DNA from: Amycolatopsis benzoatilytica AK 16/65 | GTDB lineage: Bacteria; Actinomycetota; Actinomycetes; Mycobacteriales; Pseudonocardiaceae | Reading direction: 5' to 3' | Assembly (NCBI RefSeq): GCF_000383915.1 | Contig: NZ_KB912942.1 | Coordinates: 5,358,367 to 5,422,366, forward strand | Length of the DNA stretch: 64,000 bases | Shown here: positions 61,085 to 64,000 of the stretch, in pieces | Position numbering within the stretch: the first letter of the stretch is position 1 | How the letters are laid out: every line of letters begins with the position of its first letter | Program-made: the position numbers and the translations under genes | The notes under the pieces: generated by a model | Seen by the model: the letters and a program-made list of their open reading frames with translations, nothing else | What the model was told of the DNA's origin: nothing | Database searches by the model: none

Positions 61085-63718
61085 TCAGCGGTTCCTGGGT
61101 ACCGCGGGTCGCGCGGCGGAGCTGAACCGGGCGGCGCGCCGGTGGGTCCGGTATCCCTCCACACGAGCTCGCCGGACCGGCGTCGCGGGAAGGGTGCGGA
61201 AGAACCAGCGCTTGGCCAGTTCGACCAGAACCACGTACCCGCTGATCATCAGCACGAGCACGAAGAAGAACAGGCCAGGCAGCGGAGCGAAGCCGAGCTC
61301 GCCGGCGAGCGGCGTGGCGGGCAGCACCGCACCGGCAGCCACCACGGCGAGCGTCGCGGTGAGCAGAGGCACGCTGGGCCGGCTGCGGTAGAACGGGCTG
61401 CGCCGGGTCCGGATCACGAACAGCACCAGGGTCTGGGTGGCCAGCGACTCGACGAACCAGCCGGTCCGGAACAGCACCGGGCCGGCGTGGAAGACCTGCA
61501 GCATCACGGCGAAGGTGACGAAGTCGAACAACGAGCTGACCGGCCCGAACACCAGCATGAACCGGCGGATCAGGCCGATGTCCCAGCGCGAGGGCCGCTC
61601 CAGTTGTTCGGCATCGACGGTGTCGGTGGGGATCGCGAGCTGGCTGGTGTCGTAGAGCAGGTTGTTGAGCAGGATCTGCGAAGGCAGCATCGGCAGGAAC
61701 GACAGGAACGCCGAGGCGCCCGCGGCGCTGAACATGTTGCCGAAGTTGCTCGACGTGCCCATCAGGACGTACTTGATCGTGTTGGCGAAGACGCGCCGCC
61801 CTTCGACGACTCCGTCGGCGAGCACTTGCAGGTCCTTCTCCAGCAGGACCACGTCGGCCGCGTCCTTGGCCACGTCGGTGCCGGAGTCCACCGAGATGCC
61901 CACGTCCGCCGCGTGCAGCGCCAGAGCGTCGTTGACCCCGTCGCCGAGGAAGGCCACGTCGACCTCGGCGGCGCGCTGGGCCCGCACAATCCGTGCCTTC
62001 TGCTCCGGGTCCACCCGCGCGAACACCGTGGTTCCCGGGAGCCGCTCGGCGAGGTCCGCGTCGCTGAGACGGTCGAGGTCGGCACCGGTGAGGACGTCGC
62101 CCGGGGGCAGGCCGAGATCCGCGCACACGCGAGCGGCGACCGACGGGTTGTCGCCCGTGATGACCTTGACGGTCACGCCGAGGCCGGCCAGCCTGCGCAG
62201 CGCGGTGCGCGCGCTTGCCTTCGGCGGATCCGAGAACACCAGGAACCCGCACAGCGTCAGGTCGCGCTCGTCGCTCGGTTCGAGCGGCGGCGGACCGGTT
62301 GCCGAACGGGTGGCCACGGCGACGACCCGGTGTCCGGCCGCGAACTCGGTTTCCAGCACGGCCGCGGCGGCCTTCGGCGCACCGGGACACCGCTCCAGCA
62401 CCGCCTCCGGTGCGCCCTTGGTGACAAGAATCCGCGCACCGGCCGGGGTGTCGACGAGCACCGAGGTGAGCCGGCGCCGATGGTCGAACGGCAGCACAGC
62501 CAGCCGTTCGTATCGCTCGACAGCGTCTCGGGAGGCACCGGGACTCTGCCACAGGGCAGCGTCCAGCGGGTTGCCGTCCACTGCCTCGTCCGAGCAGACC
62601 AAGCCGAGCAGCAGAACGTCGTCGTTCGCGCTGCCGTCCGGACCGAGCGCGCGCATGAATTCGATCCGGCCTTCGGTCAGCGTGCCGGTCTTGTCGGTGA
62701 AGAGCACTTCGGTGTCGCCGAGGTCTTCGATGCACAACAGCCGTTTCACCAGCACCTTGCGCCGGGCCAGCTGCCGCGAGCCCGCTGCCAGGCTGGTGGA
62801 CACGACCGCCGGCAACAGCTGCGGCGAGATGCCCACCGCGATCGCCAGCGAGAACAGCAGCGCGTCGAGGAGCGGGCGGTCCAGCACCAGGTTCACCACG
62901 AAGATCCCGCCCGTGAGCACCGCCGCGACCTGCACGAGCAGCCCCGAAAACCGGCGCAACCCGACCTGGAACTCTGTCTCCGGGTGGTGCGCGCCGAGGC
63001 TGAGCGCGATCCGTCCGAACTCCGCCGCCGCCCCGGTCGCGACGACCACGCCCCGCCCGGCGCCCGCGGTGACCACCGTGCCCATCAACGCGCAGCCGGA
63101 CAGCTGAGCAACCGGGCTGCCGGACGGCACCGGTTCGACCGACTTCCCCACCGGGAGAGCTTCTCCGGTCAGCACAGACTCGTCGCACTGCACGCCGGTC
63201 GCGGAGATCAGCCGGATGTCGGCCGGGACCACCTCGCCCAGCCGCAGCTCGACGACATCCCCGGGCACCAGTTCGACCACGTCGACCGACTCCGCCTCGC
63301 CTCCGCGGAGCACGGTGACCCGGTGGGTGATCTGGTCGTGCAGGGCCTGAGCCGAGCGTTCCGCGCGGTACTCGTTGAAGAAACCCAGGCCCACCGAGAC
63401 GGCCAAGATCACCCCGATGATGACCGCGTCGGTTCGCTCGCCCAGGAAGAACGACGCGATCGCGGTGACCGCGAGCAGGACCAGCAACGGCGACCGCAGC
63501 TGACGCATCAGCACCGGCAACGCATGTGCGCCGTGCGAACGGACCGCGTTGGGGCCGAACCGTTCCCGTCGCGCCTGGTACTCCACAGTGGACAAGCCGC
63601 CGGCAGTACCGCCGAGTGCTTGCAGCACCTGCTCGGTCGGCAACGCGCCCGCTTCACGGACGCCCATCATCCGCGGCGGTTCGGGAGCGGTCGCAGCCGA
63701 CGGGGCAGTCTGCTTCAT
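61085..63718 (-). CDS. MgtA-like P-type (type IIIB) magnesium-transporting ATPase
   Basis: An 877-residue P-type ATPase. ACT domain: VVELVPGDVVELRLGEVVPA, DESVLTGEALPVGKS. Phosphorylation motif LFTDKTGTL at Asp342. Nucleotide part: VTKGAPEAVLERCPG. Hinge: FLGDGVNDALALHAADVGIS. Ten TM helices. The last helices and overall match fit MgtA/MgtB importers, which are Mg2+ uptake pumps. The ATG at 63718 is chosen since an N-terminal stretch beyond it has no homology. The gene lies between the two inverted-repeat elements together with the DDN gene. Confidence 0.92.
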   Translation of the reverse strand: MKQTAPSAATAPEPPRMMGVREAGALPTEQVLQALGGTAGGLSTVEYQARRERFGPNAVRSHGAHALPVLMRQLRSPLLVLLAVTAIASFFLGERTDAVIIGVILAVSVGLGFFNEYRAERSAQALHDQITHRVTVLRGGEAESVDVVELVPGDVVELRLGEVVPADIRLISATGVQCDESVLTGEALPVGKSVEPVPSGSPVAQLSGCALMGTVVTAGAGRGVVVATGAAAEFGRIALSLGAHHPETEFQVGLRRFSGLLVQVAAVLTGGIFVVNLVLDRPLLDALLFSLAIAVGISPQLLPAVVSTSLAAGSRQLARRKVLVKRLLCIEDLGDTEVLFTDKTGTLTEGRIEFMRALGPDGSANDDVLLLGLVCSDEAVDGNPLDAALWQSPGASRDAVERYERLAVLPFDHRRRLTSVLVDTPAGARILVTKGAPEAVLERCPGAPKAAAAVLETEFAAGHRVVAVATRSATGPPPLEPSDERDLTLCGFLVFSDPPKASARTALRRLAGLGVTVKVITGDNPSVAARVCADLGLPPGDVLTGADLDRLSDADLAERLPGTTVFARVDPEQKARIVRAQRAAEVDVAFLGDGVNDALALHAADVGISVDSGTDVAKDAADVVLLEKDLQVLADGVVEGRRVFANTIKYVLMGTSSNFGNMFSAAGASAFLSFLPMLPSQILLNNLLYDTSQLAIPTDTVDAEQLERPSRWDIGLIRRFMLVFGPVSSLFDFVTFAVMLQVFHAGPVLFRTGWFVESLATQTLVLFVIRTRRSPFYRSRPSVPLLTATLAVVAAGAVLPATPLAGELGFAPLPGLFFFVLVLMISGYVVLVELAKRWFFRTLPATPVRRARVEGYRTHRRAARFSSAARPAVPRNR

Positions 63719-64000
63719 GATTCCGCATCGTGTCGGCGGCCACGCGACCGGCACTAGGGACCAATGACCCTCAGCCCGGGACCATCGATCCATCCCGTTA
63801 CCGGACGGGACAGGGCCCCGCGATCTGTCCGCTTTACGGCGGAACTGCCGTGAAGGGGCCCTTGCCGGACTCAGATTCCCGCAAGGAGCCCTTCCCGGAA
63901 CTGGTCGCGGTGCCTACCGGCAGGCAGGGCCGCGCAGCGGGAACACGCATTCTCTTTTGCGAGAGCCGGACCGGAATCACGTGAGCGGCACCCGGACCAC
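63719..64000. other. Region upstream of the P-type ATPase
   Basis: About 280 bases up to the window end. It should carry the ATPase promoter. It holds the second inverted-repeat element and no supported gene. Confidence 0.4.
63850..63894 (+). repeat. Long inverted-repeat element, copy 2
   Basis: GAAGGGGCCCTTGC (63852-63865) pairs with GCAAGGAGCCCTTC (63881-63894) at 12 of 14 positions around a centre holding GGACTCAGATTCC. The centre is the reverse complement of that in the 60.2-kb copy. The two copies are thus related and in opposite orientation, bracketing about 3.6 kb. Confidence 0.65.

Noticed and set aside
1..64000. CRISPR arrays, rRNA and tRNA genes, complete insertion sequences
   Set aside because: No regularly spaced repeats, no rRNA-like blocks and no complete transposase with inverted ends were seen; only one transposase tail. 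A tRNAscan run would be needed to exclude a tRNA fully.

Overview
The window is high-GC actinobacterial DNA with dense genes, frequent GTG/TTG starts, TetR regulators beside most metabolic operons, a complete mce operon and an AftB-like glycosyltransferase. Together these point to a mycolic-acid-group or Pseudonocardiaceae-type actinomycete. An Amycolatopsis-like genome is my best guess, but no 16S or other phylogenetic marker is present, so this is an inference.

Region 1 (1-20 kb) is accessory DNA rich in decayed genes. Intact genes are an acyl-CoA dehydrogenase (cut by the window edge), a CaiB-type CoA-transferase, a MerR/SDR pair, a membrane-anchored Mrr-type nuclease, a DUF6188 immunity-like protein, a VOC protein, a TetR/FAD-monooxygenase pair with a strong terminator, a QsdR-type TetR/secreted lipase pair, a TetR/SRPBCC pair, a TIGR04222 protein and small membrane proteins. 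Between them lie remnants of an FxLD-type RiPP methyltransferase and a LanC cyclase, a HAD phosphatase, a polymorphic-toxin tail, HsdR, an AT-rich membrane-protein gene, a transposase tail, two MFS fragments, an SDR, an acyl-CoA synthetase tail and a dihydrolipoamide acyltransferase.

Region 2 (19.8-25.3 kb) is a TetR-controlled choline/betaine-type locus: aldehyde dehydrogenase, APC permease and GMC oxidoreductase. A palindromic operator lies in the divergent gap and a strong hairpin follows the last gene.

Region 3 (25.6-35.9 kb) is the most interesting part. Eight tightly spaced minus-strand genes run NDMA-type alcohol dehydrogenase, R2-like ligand-binding oxidase (R2lox), FAD-dependent ferredoxin reductase, 7Fe ferredoxin, ECF sigma factor, aldehyde dehydrogenase, SCP2-domain lipid carrier and acyl-CoA ligase. 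Read as a pathway, this is an oxidase with its own electron supply followed by alcohol, aldehyde, acid and acyl-CoA steps. The substrate of R2lox is unknown, so the context is informative. A histidine kinase and a divergent LuxR-type response regulator lie just upstream.

Region 4 (35.9-50.9 kb, minus strand) is a full mce lipid-import operon: yrbEA, yrbEB, an mceG-type ATPase, six mce genes, an RND/MmpL transporter, a membrane-anchored parvulin-type isomerase and a 68-residue membrane protein, mostly joined by 4-base overlaps. Lying next to region 3, it suggests a lipid import plus oxidation neighbourhood (inference).

Region 5 (51-64 kb) holds a secreted GH25 lysozyme with LGFP repeats, an AftB-like GT-C enzyme, a TetR-controlled catabolic operon (CocE-type hydrolase, cyclase-family hydrolase, fumarylacetoacetate hydrolase), a small three-helix protein, an F420-type (DDN) protein and an MgtA-like P-type ATPase. 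Two related inverted-repeat elements bracket the last two genes. I found no rRNA, tRNA or CRISPR array.
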